A stretch of DNA of 64,000 nucleotides from Glaciihabitans sp. (GCA_025464095.1 JAODMF010000014.1:49942-113941), one strand, 5' to 3'. Counted from the first letter of the stretch, positions 33,626 to 42,505 are shown. The notes: a model not told the origin generated them from the sequence alone. Made by a program: numbers and translations.

Positions 33626-34607
33626 GGGCACCCTCACCGGCGAGCTGCGCAACGACGTGATCGAGCAGTCCCTCGAGAACCGCGAGCCCGTCTTTCACCC
33701 CGCCGGATGACCCGGGCAGGTTCACGACGAAGGTCCCGCGGGCCGAACCCGCGAGCCCGCGACTCAGTGCCGCCGTCGGGGTCGTGGCGAGTCCCCGCGC
33801 GCGGATCGCCTCGGCGATGCCGGGCAGTTCGCGATCGAGAACGGCGGCCGTCGCCTCCGGCGTGCGGTCGGTGGGGCTCACGCCCGTACCGCCGGTGGTG
33901 ATGAGCACCGCGGGGGCCGTCGCGACTGCGGCCAGCACAGCGGTCGCGATGTCGGCATCCGCTACGACGGTCACCGAGTCGACGACGTAGCCGTGCAGCT
34001 CGAGCCATTCGGCGATGCGCGGGCCCGTCGTGTCCTGCCGCAGTCCCGCGGCGCCGCCGGTCGATGAAACGAGAACGGCGGCGGTGTGCGCGCGGGGCGC
34101 CGCGAAACCAGCGACGGCTGCCTCCACCCGGGTCCAGTGCCCGCGCTTGCCGCCTGTTTTTTCGTCCAGGCGCACGTCGGTGAGCACGGCAGCCGGGTCA
34201 ACGGCCTTGATCATGTCGTGAAGAGTGAGCCCCGCAATCGCTACCGCGGTCAGCGCCTCCATCTCGACGCCGGTCTGCCCGGTTGTCTTCGCCGTCGCGG
34301 TGATCACGATGGCGGCATCCTCGAGGGTGAAGTCGACGTTGAGCGAACTCAGCGGCAGCGGGTGGCAGAGCGGAATCAGCTCGCTCGTTTTCTTTGCCCC
34401 CTGGATGCCCGCGATGCGCGCGGTGGCGAGAACGTCCGCCTTGGGCAGGTCGTCGGCGCGCACCAGCGCGAGCACGTCTGCCCGCGTGACGAGCCGTCCG
34501 CTCGCGATCGCCGTGCGAGCGGTGACGGCCTTGTCGCCGACGTCGACCATGCGTGCACGACCGTCCGAGTCGAGATGGGTGAGTCCAGCCTGCGTCGGTT
34601 CGTTCAT
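33618..34607 (-). CDS. moaCB: Bifunctional MoaC-MoaB/MogA fusion protein
   Basis: 329 residues in two parts. Residues about 1-160 are MoaC (cyclic pyranopterin monophosphate synthase): LTHLDSDGRARMVDVGDK, LIPLCHPLPLSS, GQTGVEMEALTAVA and the DMIKAVDP segment. Residues about 170-329 are a MoaB/MogA domain (molybdopterin adenylylation): LITTGGTGVSPTDRTPEAT and VNLPGSSGGVKDGLAV. The fusion joins an early and a late step of the pathway. ATG 34607 overlaps the moeA stop (ATGA) and has no ribosome binding site, so translation is coupled. No separate mogA is seen in the window. Confidence 0.93.
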   Translation of the reverse strand: MNEPTQAGLTHLDSDGRARMVDVGDKAVTARTAIASGRLVTRADVLALVRADDLPKADVLATARIAGIQGAKKTSELIPLCHPLPLSSLNVDFTLEDAAIVITATAKTTGQTGVEMEALTAVAIAGLTLHDMIKAVDPAAVLTDVRLDEKTGGKRGHWTRVEAAVAGFAAPRAHTAAVLVSSTGGAAGLRQDTTGPRIAEWLELHGYVVDSVTVVADADIATAVLAAVATAPAVLITTGGTGVSPTDRTPEATAAVLDRELPGIAEAIRARGLATTPTAALSRGLAGSARGTFVVNLPGSSGGVKDGLAVLEGLLDHVVAQLAGEGAHE

Positions 34608-35917
34608 AGAAGGAGTGTCTCCACGATCTCTCCGGCCGCCACGAAGCCGGCGGATTCGGCCAACACGATGAGCCGGTCGGATGCCGCCAGTCCGGCGACG
34701 AGGTGGGATCCCGGTCCGGAGACGGGCTCGACGGTGCCGTCGGGCCGCAACCGCGCTCGCAGATACTGGCGCCGGTTGGGCACCGACGTGACACTGACGG
34801 CGAGCTCTCGCCGCTCGACCACCGCTGCCGGCAAACCGGCAACCGATCGCAGCAGCGGTGCGAGCAGGATCTCGAACGAGAGCTGCGTGCTCACCGGGTT
34901 GCCGGGAAAGCCGATAATCGGCGTGCCATCGAAGACGGCTGTTGCCTGCGGCCCTCCCGGCTGCATCTGGATGTGCACGACGCGTGCACCGAGCGGCTCC
35001 AGCGTCTCTCGCACTACCTCGTACGCGCCCTCGGAGATGCCACCGGAGGTGACCACGAGATCGCACACGGCAACCGCCCGCTCGAGCGCCGCGGAGAAGG
35101 CGACGACGTCATCCGCAACCCGCTCGCGGTAGCCGACATCCGCCCCGGCCGCATCGATCGCCGCCGCGAGCGCGACGGCGTTCGCATCGAAAACCTGGCC
35201 GGTCGCTGGCGGAGTGCCCGGCTCGATCAACTCGGCACCGGTGGTCAGGATGCCGACGCGTACCCGGCGGCGCACGGTCACCTCGTCAAGTCCCGCGGCT
35301 GCGATCACCGCAAGGTGGCGGGATGCCAGGCGCAGCCCCGCCGGTAGCAACTCGTCACCCGCTCGTGCGTCACTCCCGCGCTCGCGCAGGTACGACTCGC
35401 TCGGAACAGACTCGACTGTGACCACCCCGTCCTCGACGGTCGCATTCTCCACCGGGACGACGACCGTCGCACCGTCGGGAGCAACCGCTCCGGTCATGAT
35501 CCTGGCGGCCGTGCCGGGTGCGAGTGGCGCAGGGATCCCGGGTTGGGCGGGAATCTCGGCCACGATCGGAAAACTGGCGGGGAGAACAGCGAGCTCTTCG
35601 CGCCGCAGGGCGAAGCCATCCATCTGCGAATTGCGGAACAGCGGCAGGTCGACCGGCGACAGCACGGCTTCCGCGGTCACGCGGTACAGCGCATCGGCCA
35701 GCGGCACCAACTCGCTGGCCATCGCGAGCACCGTCTCGGTCATGGCGCGGATGCGGGCCGCGTGCTCGTCAACTGTTTCCCGGCCAGCGTGCTCGTGAGC
35801 GTGATTGCCCCGCCCCCCGGAAAGAACGCTCGCCCACTCGTGCTGGGAGTCGCGGCCGTGCGCGGCATGCGTCCCGTGTGAGTGCGCCGCGTGCGCACCA
35901 TCGCCGGTCGCCACCAT
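34604..35917 (-). CDS. moeA: Molybdopterin molybdenumtransferase MoeA with His-rich N terminus
   Basis: 437 residues. MoeA motifs include LPLFRNSQMDGFALR, GTAARIMTGAVAPDGAT, GILTTGAELIEPG, TSGGISEGAYEVV and IIGFPGNPVSTQLSFE. It inserts molybdate into adenylated molybdopterin. The first 53 residues hold ten histidines (for example HAAHSHGTHAAHGR and NHAHEH), an extension not found in standard MoeA and possibly metal-binding. The ATG overlaps the upstream moeB stop by one base, which supports translation of the extension. Confidence 0.92.
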   Translation of the reverse strand: MVATGDGAHAAHSHGTHAAHGRDSQHEWASVLSGGRGNHAHEHAGRETVDEHAARIRAMTETVLAMASELVPLADALYRVTAEAVLSPVDLPLFRNSQMDGFALRREELAVLPASFPIVAEIPAQPGIPAPLAPGTAARIMTGAVAPDGATVVVPVENATVEDGVVTVESVPSESYLRERGSDARAGDELLPAGLRLASRHLAVIAAAGLDEVTVRRRVRVGILTTGAELIEPGTPPATGQVFDANAVALAAAIDAAGADVGYRERVADDVVAFSAALERAVAVCDLVVTSGGISEGAYEVVRETLEPLGARVVHIQMQPGGPQATAVFDGTPIIGFPGNPVSTQLSFEILLAPLLRSVAGLPAAVVERRELAVSVTSVPNRRQYLRARLRPDGTVEPVSGPGSHLVAGLAASDRLIVLAESAGFVAAGEIVETLLL

Positions 35918-37011
35918 CAGTACCTCGCCATCGTCGGGTCGATTTCCCGTGCCCAGGCATCGATACCGCCGTCGAGGTGTTGGGCGTGGTCAAAACCTCT
36001 CGCGCGCAGCAGCGCGAGCGCAGAGCGCGACCGGATGCCGTGGTGACAGTAGACGACGACCGCGGCGTGCGGGTCGAGCTGGTCGATCGCGCCGCCAAGG
36101 GAGGCGAGGGGAATCAGCAGCGCCCCGGGCAGCTGCGCGATCTCGGCTTCCCAGGATTCACGGACGTCGAGCAGCACGGGTGCGTCACCCAGCCGGCTGG
36201 CGAGTTCGGCCGCTGTGATCGATTCGGCCAGCGGGGCGAGGCCGCACAACGCCTCGTAGTCGACGAGGCCGGTGATCGGCAGGGCGGTGGGGTCGCGCTC
36301 GCAGGCGAGCTCCCGGAACCCGCCGCTCAGCGCATCGAAGGTGATCACGCGGCCGACAAGCGGGGTGCCGACGCCGGTGACGATCTTGATCGCCTCCGTC
36401 GCGAGGATCGCGCCGATCACTGCGCACACCGTGGGTAATACGCCCCCAACCTCGCACGACTCGACCGAGTCGGGCGCGGGAGGCACGGGGAAGAGGTCAC
36501 GGTAGGTCGGCCCGACGCTCGCCCAGCTGACCCCGGCCTGCCCGCCGTACTGCGCCACCGCGCCCCAGACCAGGGGGATCCCGATGAGCACCGCCGCATC
36601 GTTGGCGAGGTATCGGGTGGGGAAGTTGTCGCTGCCGTCGATGACCAGGTCGTACCGATCGAAGAGCTCGAGCGCGTTCGCCGGAGACAGGCGGGAGTCG
36701 TGCTGTTCGACGACTGTCGCGGGATCGAGGCCGGCCACAGTCGCAGCGGCGGACGCCACCTTGGCTGAGCCGACATCCGCGGCTCCGTGGATGAGCTGGC
36801 GGGCGAGATTGCTCTCCTCCACCCGGTCGTCGTCGATGATGCCGATGGTGCCGACACCGGCGGCCGCGAGGGCGGGGATCACGGCACTGCCGAGCCCGCC
36901 GGCGCCGATGACGAGTATTCGCGCCCGGGCGAGTTTCGCCTGGGCCGCGGGTCCGAAGCCCGGGAGTACGCGCTGGCGCGCGTACCGTTCACTCGCCGGA
37001 TCGACGCTCAT
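35917..37011 (-). CDS. moeB: MoeB/MoeZ-type adenylyltransferase with rhodanese domain
   Basis: 364 residues. The N-terminal ThiF/E1-like domain has the ATP-binding loop ILVIGAGGLGSAVIPAL and the segment YDLVIDGSDNFPTRYL. A C-terminal rhodanese domain has its active-site Cys in VVYCHHGIRSRSAL. It adenylates the MoaD GlyGly terminus and can transfer sulfur itself, as actinobacterial MoeZ does. It lies 12 bp after modC and is coupled to moeA by a TGATG overlap. Confidence 0.92.
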   Translation of the reverse strand: MSVDPASERYARQRVLPGFGPAAQAKLARARILVIGAGGLGSAVIPALAAAGVGTIGIIDDDRVEESNLARQLIHGAADVGSAKVASAAATVAGLDPATVVEQHDSRLSPANALELFDRYDLVIDGSDNFPTRYLANDAAVLIGIPLVWGAVAQYGGQAGVSWASVGPTYRDLFPVPPAPDSVESCEVGGVLPTVCAVIGAILATEAIKIVTGVGTPLVGRVITFDALSGGFRELACERDPTALPITGLVDYEALCGLAPLAESITAAELASRLGDAPVLLDVRESWEAEIAQLPGALLIPLASLGGAIDQLDPHAAVVVYCHHGIRSRSALALLRARGFDHAQHLDGGIDAWAREIDPTMARY

Positions 37012-37023
37012 GACTTGATTCTC

Positions 37024-38058
37024 TCAGTCGAGCGAATACATCGTCACATCCCGGGGCTCCGCAGTGAGGGCCACGCGGTGTCCGGGTGCCAGATCGAGGT
37101 CCGCGACCACGGAGGGCGTGACGTCCGCCGCGATCGTGCCCACTCGAATGCGGATCAGGTCGCCCCGTGGCTCGAGGTCGGTGATTGTCCCCTCGAAGCG
37201 AACGCTGCCCGCCCCGCCAACGGTCATCGCGGTCGGCCGGATCACCGCCGCGACGCGCGCGCCGATCGGCGCTACGCCGTCGGTGACAGCGACCTGATCA
37301 CCGTCGTGGGTGACCATTCCGGTGGCCGTGCGGGTTCCGAGCAGCAGGTTGAGTCCGGCGAGATCGGCGGCGAACCGGCTCCGCGGACGCTCCAGCACCT
37401 CGCGGGTGGGGCCGGCATCCACGATTCGCCCCTCGTTCAACACGATCACGCGGTCGGCAAGCACGAGGGCGTCGAGGATGTCGTGGGTCACGATGACCAC
37501 GGTGCGGCCGTGAAGCACGCGACGGAGCACGCGGCGCACCAGGGGAGCGACCGTAACGTCGAGGGCCGCCATCGGCTCGTCGAGGAGAAGCAGCCGTGGA
37601 TCCGTGGCGAGGGCACGGGCGACCGCGACTCGCTGTGCTTCACCGCCGGAAAGCTCCGCGGGCTTGCGGCCGGCGAGGCTGCTCGCCTCCACTTCGTCCA
37701 GCCAGTGGTCGGCGGTCGCGTGTGCGCGCGCCCGCGAGACGCCAGCGCTGCGTGGTCCGAATGCGACGTTCTCGCGAACGGTGAGGTGGGGAAACAGCAG
37801 CGGGTCCTGGGCAAGCAGGGAGACGTTGCGCGCATGCGGCGGCATCCATTTGTGCGTGCCGCCGCGGAAGTCGAAGAGCGAGCGACCGTCGAGGGTGGCG
37901 AATCCCGTATCCGGGCGGAGCAGCCCGGCCAGGATCCCGATTGTGGTCGACTTGCCGGCGCCGTTGGGCCCGAGGATCGCGACGGTCTCCCCGCCGGCCA
38001 GCTCGAGGTCGACCTCGAGCGAGCGGGCCGAAAGCGCGGCTGAGAACGAGAGGCTCAC
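37024..38058 (-). CDS. modC: Molybdate ABC transporter ATP-binding protein ModC
   Basis: 344 residues. Walker [10 protein letters not shown], signature [15 protein letters not shown], Walker [13 protein letters not shown] and switch His in VIVTHD are present; the last 90 residues form a molybdate-binding TOBE-like region ([17 protein letters not shown]). The GTG start overlaps the modB stop (GTGA), fixing the start well inside the longer open frame. It powers molybdate import through ModB. Confidence 0.9.
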   Translation of the reverse strand: MSLSFSAALSARSLEVDLELAGGETVAILGPNGAGKSTTIGILAGLLRPDTGFATLDGRSLFDFRGGTHKWMPPHARNVSLLAQDPLLFPHLTVRENVAFGPRSAGVSRARAHATADHWLDEVEASSLAGRKPAELSGGEAQRVAVARALATDPRLLLLDEPMAALDVTVAPLVRRVLRRVLHGRTVVIVTHDILDALVLADRVIVLNEGRIVDAGPTREVLERPRSRFAADLAGLNLLLGTRTATGMVTHDGDQVAVTDGVAPIGARVAAVIRPTAMTVGGAGSVRFEGTITDLEPRGDLIRIRVGTIAADVTPSVVADLDLAPGHRVALTAEPRDVTMYSLD

Positions 38059-38897
38059 AGCGATCCCTGACGACGGAGCGAAAGCGGATCGGCCACGCGC
38101 TGGGCGATCCCGATGACAACGACGGCGACGGCCACCAGCACCAGGGCGAGCGCGACAGCGGCATCCGGGTCGGTCTCGCGCTGCAGGTAGATCTCGAGCG
38201 GGAGCGTGCGCGTCACCCCCTGAAGGCTGCCGGCGAAGGTCAGCGTCGCGCCGAATTCGCCGAGCGCGCGGGCGAACGAGAGCACGGCACCGGAGAGCAC
38301 CGCGGGCAGAACGAGGGGGAGTGTTACTCGCCACAACACTGTCGTCGGCCGCGCTCCGAGAGTAGCGGCGACTTCTTCGTACCGTGTGCCGGCCGTGCGC
38401 AGCGCGCCCTCGAGGCTGAGGACCAGGAAGGGGAGAGCCACGAAGGTCTGTGCGAGAACGACCGCAGTGGTCGAGAACGCGATGTCGACGCCGAGGATGC
38501 TGAGCGTCGATCCGAGCAGTCCCTGCCGGCCGAACGTGTAGAGCAGTGCGATGCCGCCGACCACGGGCGGCAGCACGAGCGGCAGAAGAACCAGTGAGCG
38601 CAGAATGCGCTGGCCGGCGAAGCGCGTGCGCCCGACCACGACGGCCATCGGCACGCCAAGCACGAAGCACAGGGCGGTCGCCGCAAGCGATGTGCGCAGG
38701 CTCAGCAACAGCGCAGCGACGGATGACGGCGACGATACGAGCGCGCCGAACTGCCCCCAGTTCACCCGCGTCGCCATCGCGGCCAGCGGCAGCAGCACGA
38801 AGACGCCGCCCACGATGGCGACAGCGATGACCCAGCGCGGCACCGGGCCGCTGGTGGCCCGCAGCCTCGTCACGCCGACGCCCCTGCTCACCGGCAC
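38055..38897 (-). CDS. modB: Molybdate ABC transporter permease ModB
   Basis: About 280 residues with five to six membrane helices. [20 protein letters not shown] followed by [13 protein letters not shown] is the ModB/CysT-type EAA loop region. GTG 38897 lies one base after the modA stop and is preferred over ATG 38948, which would overlap modA by 50 bp; GTG 38891 is also possible. It forms the molybdate channel with ModC. Confidence 0.88.
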   Translation of the reverse strand: MPVSRGVGVTRLRATSGPVPRWVIAVAIVGGVFVLLPLAAMATRVNWGQFGALVSSPSSVAALLLSLRTSLAATALCFVLGVPMAVVVGRTRFAGQRILRSLVLLPLVLPPVVGGIALLYTFGRQGLLGSTLSILGVDIAFSTTAVVLAQTFVALPFLVLSLEGALRTAGTRYEEVAATLGARPTTVLWRVTLPLVLPAVLSGAVLSFARALGEFGATLTFAGSLQGVTRTLPLEIYLQRETDPDAAVALALVLVAVAVVVIGIAQRVADPLSLRRQGSL

Positions 38898-38898
38898 G

Positions 38899-39687
38899 TC
38901 AATGCGGCGCGCCGAATCCGTCGGCCGAGAGCAGGGACTGCGCGTCACTGCCCAGGACGAAGGCGACGAAGGCGGATGCCAGTCGCGGGTTGTCCGAGCG
39001 CTTCAGAACGCTGATCGGATAGGCGTTGACCGCCCGGGTCGACTCGGGAAAGGTCACGCCATCGACGCTGCCGTTCGATGCCCGGATGTCCGTCACATAG
39101 ACGAGGCCGGCATCCGCCTCGCCTGAGCGGACCTTGCCGAGCACGTCGGTGACCGCGGTCTCCTCGCTCACGGGCCTGATCGTCACCCCGGTTAGTTGTT
39201 CGAGCGTGAGCGTCGCCGCTCCACAGGGCACGGCGGCCGCGCAGACGACCGTTTTGACAGCGGGCTTCGCGAGATCCGCGAAGGATCTCACCTTGGCGGG
39301 GTTGCCCTTCGGCACCGCGATTTCCAGCCGATTCGTGGCGAAGTTGACGGGCGTGCCGGTGAGGGAGGCATGCGTCAGTTTCCCCATGGTGGCCGTGTCG
39401 GCGAAGGCGGCGACATCCGCTGGCGCGCCGCCCGTGATCTGCGTGACGAGGTCAGCGGATCCTCCGAAGGAGAAAGCGATCTTGGTACCGGGGTGTGCCT
39501 TCTCGAAGCGCGCGCCGAGGGTCGTGAACGAGGTGGTGAGGGATGCCGCCGCGAATACCGTGATGGAGCCGCCGAGCGCGGTTGTCGCCGAGGTCGATGC
39601 CGATGGCGCGGATGCGCATCCGGAAAGGGGGAGAAGCAGGGCGACGGCCGCGGGTGCGAGGACGACTCGCCAGCTGAAGTGGGAGAT
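38899..39687 (-). CDS. modA: Molybdate-binding lipoprotein ModA with apparent ATC start
   Basis: 262 residues. The mature part matches ModA ([48 protein letters not shown]). The open frame reaches the stop codon of the upstream gene at 39690 without any ATG, GTG or TTG before the lipoprotein signal peptide. Reading from the ATC at 39687 gives [21 protein letters not shown] followed by PLSGC, a complete lipobox signal peptide, and GGGGAGG-like Shine-Dalgarno sequence sits six bases before it. The first internal ATG (39387) would remove the signal and much of the fold. A rare ATC start or an unseen sequence error are the two explanations. Confidence 0.85.
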   Translation of the reverse strand: MSHFSWRVVLAPAAVALLLPLSGCASAPSASTSATTALGGSITVFAAASLTTSFTTLGARFEKAHPGTKIAFSFGGSADLVTQITGGAPADVAAFADTATMGKLTHASLTGTPVNFATNRLEIAVPKGNPAKVRSFADLAKPAVKTVVCAAAVPCGAATLTLEQLTGVTIRPVSEETAVTDVLGKVRSGEADAGLVYVTDIRASNGSVDGVTFPESTRAVNAYPISVLKRSDNPRLASAFVAFVLGSDAQSLLSADGFGAPH

Positions 39688-40092
39688 TCAGGGCCTCCCC
39701 GAAGGAGTCTCCACGATCACGGTCGTTGCTTTCACGACGGCAATCGCGACCGAACCCAGCTCCAGGCCGAGCTCGCGGACTGCCTCGCTGCTCATCAGGG
39801 AGACGACGCGGAACGGACCGCACTGCAACTCGACCTGCGCCATCACCGTGTCCATCGTGATTGCGGTGACGAGCCCCACGAACCGATTGCGGGCGGAGCG
39901 CCCGATGGTCGAGGGGTCATCGGGCAGCACCGCGTTCTTCCGGGCGAGCTGGGCGAGAGCAAAACCGTCGACGACCGTACGGCCGGAGGAGTCCTTCTCG
40001 CTGGTGAGCACGCCCCCGTCGATCCACCGCCGGATGGTGTCGTCGCTCACGCCGAGGTACATCGCTGCGTCTCGAATCCGTATCTGCGGCAT
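39688..40092 (-). CDS. HTH-molbindin regulator/molybdate-binding protein (Mop-like)
   Basis: 134 residues. Residues about 1-50 form a MerR/excisionase-like helix-turn-helix (IRIRDAAMYLGVSDDTIRRW), and residues about 65-134 a TOBE/molbindin domain (ARNRFVGLVTAITMDTVMAQ; VRELGLELGSVAIAVVKATT). Such proteins sense molybdate and control mod genes. ATG 40092 follows TAATGT at 7 bases and has no ribosome binding site, suggesting a leaderless transcript. First gene of the minus-strand mod/moe/moa operon; its stop directly abuts the unusual modA start. Confidence 0.82.
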   Translation of the reverse strand: MPQIRIRDAAMYLGVSDDTIRRWIDGGVLTSEKDSSGRTVVDGFALAQLARKNAVLPDDPSTIGRSARNRFVGLVTAITMDTVMAQVELQCGPFRVVSLMSSEAVRELGLELGSVAIAVVKATTVIVETPSGRP

Positions 40093-40110
40093 GGAGATCA
40101 CATTACCGCC

Positions 40111-40138
40111 GCAATCGCGATTCTGCGCAGGCGATTGC
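40111..40138. promoter_or_regulatory. Inverted repeat upstream of the molybdenum operon
   Basis: GCAATCGC (40111-40118) and GCGATTGC (40131-40138) form an 8-bp inverted repeat with 12-base spacer; AATCGCGATT (40113-40122) is a second, overlapping palindrome. They lie 19-46 bp upstream of the regulator gene, where a -35 would be. Binding by the HTH-molbindin protein is inferred. The sequence does not resemble the E. coli ModE box. Confidence 0.4.
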
Positions 40139-40141
40139 ATC

Positions 40142-40177
40142 TGGACAGTTCTACTATCCGATAGTTACACTATCCAT
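40142..40177 (+). promoter_or_regulatory. MerR-type promoter/operator, leaderless
   Basis: TGGACA (40142-40147), an 18-bp spacer and TACACT (40166-40171) are followed by six bases and the ATG. The dyad ACTATC-C-GATAGT (40153-40165) occupies the spacer, the arrangement typical of MerR-family operators. Confidence 0.55.
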
Positions 40178-40843
40178 ATGCGAATGGGCGAGCTGAGTGC
40201 GGCGACCGGTGTTCCGGTGCCCACGATCAAGTACTACCTGCGGGAAAACCTCCTGCCCGCTGGCGACCGCACCGGCCCGAACCAGGCGTCGTACGACGCC
40301 GCGCACGTCCGGCGCCTGCGGCTCATCCGTGCGCTGCTCGACGTGGGCGGGCTCTCGGTGACGACGGCTCGGCAGGTGATCACGGCGGTCGACACCCCCG
40401 ACCTGCCGCTCAGCTGGATTTTCGGCGTCGCGCAGCACGCGGTCTCGGATACCACCCTGTATGAACCGCTGGACGGCGACGGACCCGGCGTCGCCCTGGT
40501 CGACGAAGCCATCGACCGGATGGGCTGGCACGTTCACGACGACAACCCCGGACGTCGCGGCGCTGCCCGTGTTCTCAATACCTACGCGGCGCTCGGCGCT
40601 GACGACCTCGCCGAAATCTCCGACGGCTACGCGCGGGCGGCCGAACTCATCGCGCGCGCCGACCTCGCGGCCGTCGCGCAGGGTGGCTCGGTGTCCGACA
40701 TGTCAGAGACCGTCGTGATCGGCACGGTACTCGGCGATGCGCTCGTCGCATCCCTGCGCCGAATCGCCCAGGAGCACGTCTCGTTCGAGTTGTTCCCGGA
40801 TGCTGTGGCCCCAGTGAAATCCCAGAAAGGCCGATCCTCATGA
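40178..40843 (+). CDS. MerR-family transcriptional regulator
   Basis: 221 residues. The N-terminal winged HTH reads MRMGELSAATGVPVPTIKYY followed by LRENLLPAGDR, the canonical MerR opening; a helical region and an all-alpha effector domain follow. No conserved metal-binding cysteines are present, so an organic effector is likelier than a metal. Start ATG 40178 has no ribosome binding site and coincides with the predicted transcription start; ATG 40184 is an alternative. The stop overlaps a membrane protein gene (ATGA), which is the probable co-regulated target. Confidence 0.88.
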   Translation: MRMGELSAATGVPVPTIKYYLRENLLPAGDRTGPNQASYDAAHVRRLRLIRALLDVGGLSVTTARQVITAVDTPDLPLSWIFGVAQHAVSDTTLYEPLDGDGPGVALVDEAIDRMGWHVHDDNPGRRGAARVLNTYAALGADDLAEISDGYARAAELIARADLAAVAQGGSVSDMSETVVIGTVLGDALVASLRRIAQEHVSFELFPDAVAPVKSQKGRSS

Positions 40844-41793
40844 TCGCTCTGCCGCCCACCACCTGGCACCGCCCCCTGCTCTGGCTCGCCATCGCGATGG
40901 GCGCGCTCGCCCTCTTTTGCGTGGTCGCGATACCGTTCGATTCCCGCACCTCTGTCGGGGTGGAGATCTGGGAGAAGCCGCTCAAGTTCGCAATCTCAGT
41001 CGGCATCTACGCCGTCACCTGGAGCTGGCTTCTCGGCCAGCTGCCGCGCTTTCGACGACTCGCCTGGTGGGCGGGCACCGTGAGTGCCGTGTTACTTGTG
41101 GTCGAAATGGTCATCATTGTGGGGGCGGCGGCCGGTGGCATCCGCAGCCACTTCAATGTCTCGACGCCTGTGAACACGGTGCTGTGGGCAATCATGGCGT
41201 TCTCGATCAGCGCCGTGTGGGTCGCGACATTTGTCGTGAGCGTGCTGCTGTTCCGCGCGAAGATCGGGGATGCAGCGAGAACCCTCGCGGTGCGTGCCGG
41301 AGCGGTCATCGCCCTCGCCGGGATGGCGCTCGCGTTCCTCATGACCGGTCCGACTGCCGCACAGCTCAAGGACTTCCAGGGAATCGCTGGGGCACACACG
41401 GTCGGCGTCGCCGACGGGGGTCCCGGACTGCCGCTCCTCGGTTGGAGCACCGTCGCGGGCGACCTGCGCATCCCGCACTTCGTCGGCATGCACGCCTTGC
41501 AGGCGATCCCCATTGCGCTGATCCTGCTCGAGGTCCTCGCGCGATGGGTACCCCGGTTGCAGATTGGAGCGGTGCGGTACCGCCTGGTGGCGACGCTCGC
41601 GGCAACCTACGTCGCGGTGCTGGGGGTCCTCACCTGGCAGGCGGAGCGCGGGCAGTCGATAGTGCGTCCGGATGCGCTCACGCTGGTCGTTGTCGGTGCA
41701 CTCGCCCTGCTCGCCGCGATCGCGGTCGCTGCGTCGCTGCTGGTGCGTACGAGCTCGAGTACGCCGACGGCATCGGGGCACGCGGTCGCCTGA
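40840..41793 (+). CDS. Multi-pass membrane protein of unknown function
   Basis: 317 residues with about seven to eight hydrophobic helices, beginning LLWLAIAMGALALFCVVAIPF. Soluble loops contain EIWEKPLKFAISVGIY and GDLRIPHFVGMHALQ; the His pair in IPHFVGMHALQ faces a helix start and might bind haem or metal. No family can be named. ATG overlaps the MerR stop, so it is likely controlled by that regulator. Confidence 0.7.
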   Translation: MIALPPTTWHRPLLWLAIAMGALALFCVVAIPFDSRTSVGVEIWEKPLKFAISVGIYAVTWSWLLGQLPRFRRLAWWAGTVSAVLLVVEMVIIVGAAAGGIRSHFNVSTPVNTVLWAIMAFSISAVWVATFVVSVLLFRAKIGDAARTLAVRAGAVIALAGMALAFLMTGPTAAQLKDFQGIAGAHTVGVADGGPGLPLLGWSTVAGDLRIPHFVGMHALQAIPIALILLEVLARWVPRLQIGAVRYRLVATLAATYVAVLGVLTWQAERGQSIVRPDALTLVVVGALALLAAIAVAASLLVRTSSSTPTASGHAVA

Positions 41794-41812
41794 CCGCAGG
41801 GTGGATGAGCCG

Positions 41813-42448
41813 CTACAGGTCGATGGACTCGGTGGGCTCGAGCGGGAAGAAGGTGCCGCCGCCCGCCTCGGTCAGCTGTTTGATTCGCCCGTAGGCCATC
41901 TGGTTGCCGATGACAGAGTTGATCAACTCGTGCGCGGGGAAGCTGCGTTTCGGTTTCACGGCGATCACGAAATCCATCATTTCGCCGGTCTTCATCCACG
42001 GGGCGCTGGCCGGGACAGCGAGCGTGTCGACCGGCACCGTTGGCACCGTGAATGAATCGCCCGGGTAGTAGACGGTGTCGTTGATCAGAACGCCGACGTT
42101 GTCGACGACCGGGATCGACGAGTGGATGACGGCGTGCTTCTCGCCGAAGAATTTCAGGGTGAAGGGGCCGACGTCGACCACGTCGCCGCCATTCACCTCG
42201 GTGAAGTCGAAGGAGGCCGCTGCCTTCACGACGCCGGCCGGGCCGTACAGCTTCGCGCCCGGATTTCGGTCGAGGATGCGCGTGAGCTGCTCGGGAGTCC
42301 AGTGGTCCTGGTGCTCATGGGTGATGACGACCGCGACCACGCCTGCGATGTCGCCGAGAGGGGAGGTAAATGAACCGGGATCGACGATCAGGCGGTCTTC
42401 GCCGTCCTCGACAACAAATGCGGCGTGTTCGTACTTGGTGACTCTCAT
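41813..42448 (-). CDS. Metallo-beta-lactamase-fold hydrolase (UlaG-like)
   Basis: 211 residues. THEHQDHW is the HxHxDH metal motif (about residues 43-49); GEKHAVIH and PAHELINS supply later ligand histidines, and YYPGDSF an aspartate. These short MBL-fold proteins hydrolyse phosphoester or lactone bonds with two metals. The start ATG 42448 lacks a ribosome binding site and follows TAGTCT at six bases, implying a leaderless transcript divergent from csoR. Confidence 0.85.
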   Translation of the reverse strand: MRVTKYEHAAFVVEDGEDRLIVDPGSFTSPLGDIAGVVAVVITHEHQDHWTPEQLTRILDRNPGAKLYGPAGVVKAAASFDFTEVNGGDVVDVGPFTLKFFGEKHAVIHSSIPVVDNVGVLINDTVYYPGDSFTVPTVPVDTLAVPASAPWMKTGEMMDFVIAVKPKRSFPAHELINSVIGNQMAYGRIKQLTEAGGGTFFPLEPTESIDL

Positions 42449-42479
42449 CTTTCGAGACTATCCCCGCCATGGCGTCGAA

Positions 42480-42505
42480 ATACCCCCTAGGGGTATGCTC
42501 GTCTC
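42480..42505 (+). promoter_or_regulatory. CsoR operator and leaderless promoter of the copper operon
   Basis: ATACCCCCTAGGGGTAT (42480-42496) matches the G/C-tract palindrome bound by CsoR repressors. It overlaps TATGCT (42494-42499), which lies six bases before the ATG at 42506. Copper-dependent derepression is expected from family knowledge. Confidence 0.75.

Noticed and set aside
39388..39690. Frameshifted or truncated modA starting at the internal ATG 39387
   Set aside because: The upstream frame reads without interruption through a normal ModA N terminus and lipoprotein signal, so the gene is intact apart from its start codon.
39590..40140. E. coli-type ModE box upstream of the molybdate genes
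   Set aside because: No TATA-containing ModE-like dyad is present; the inverted repeat found has a different sequence.
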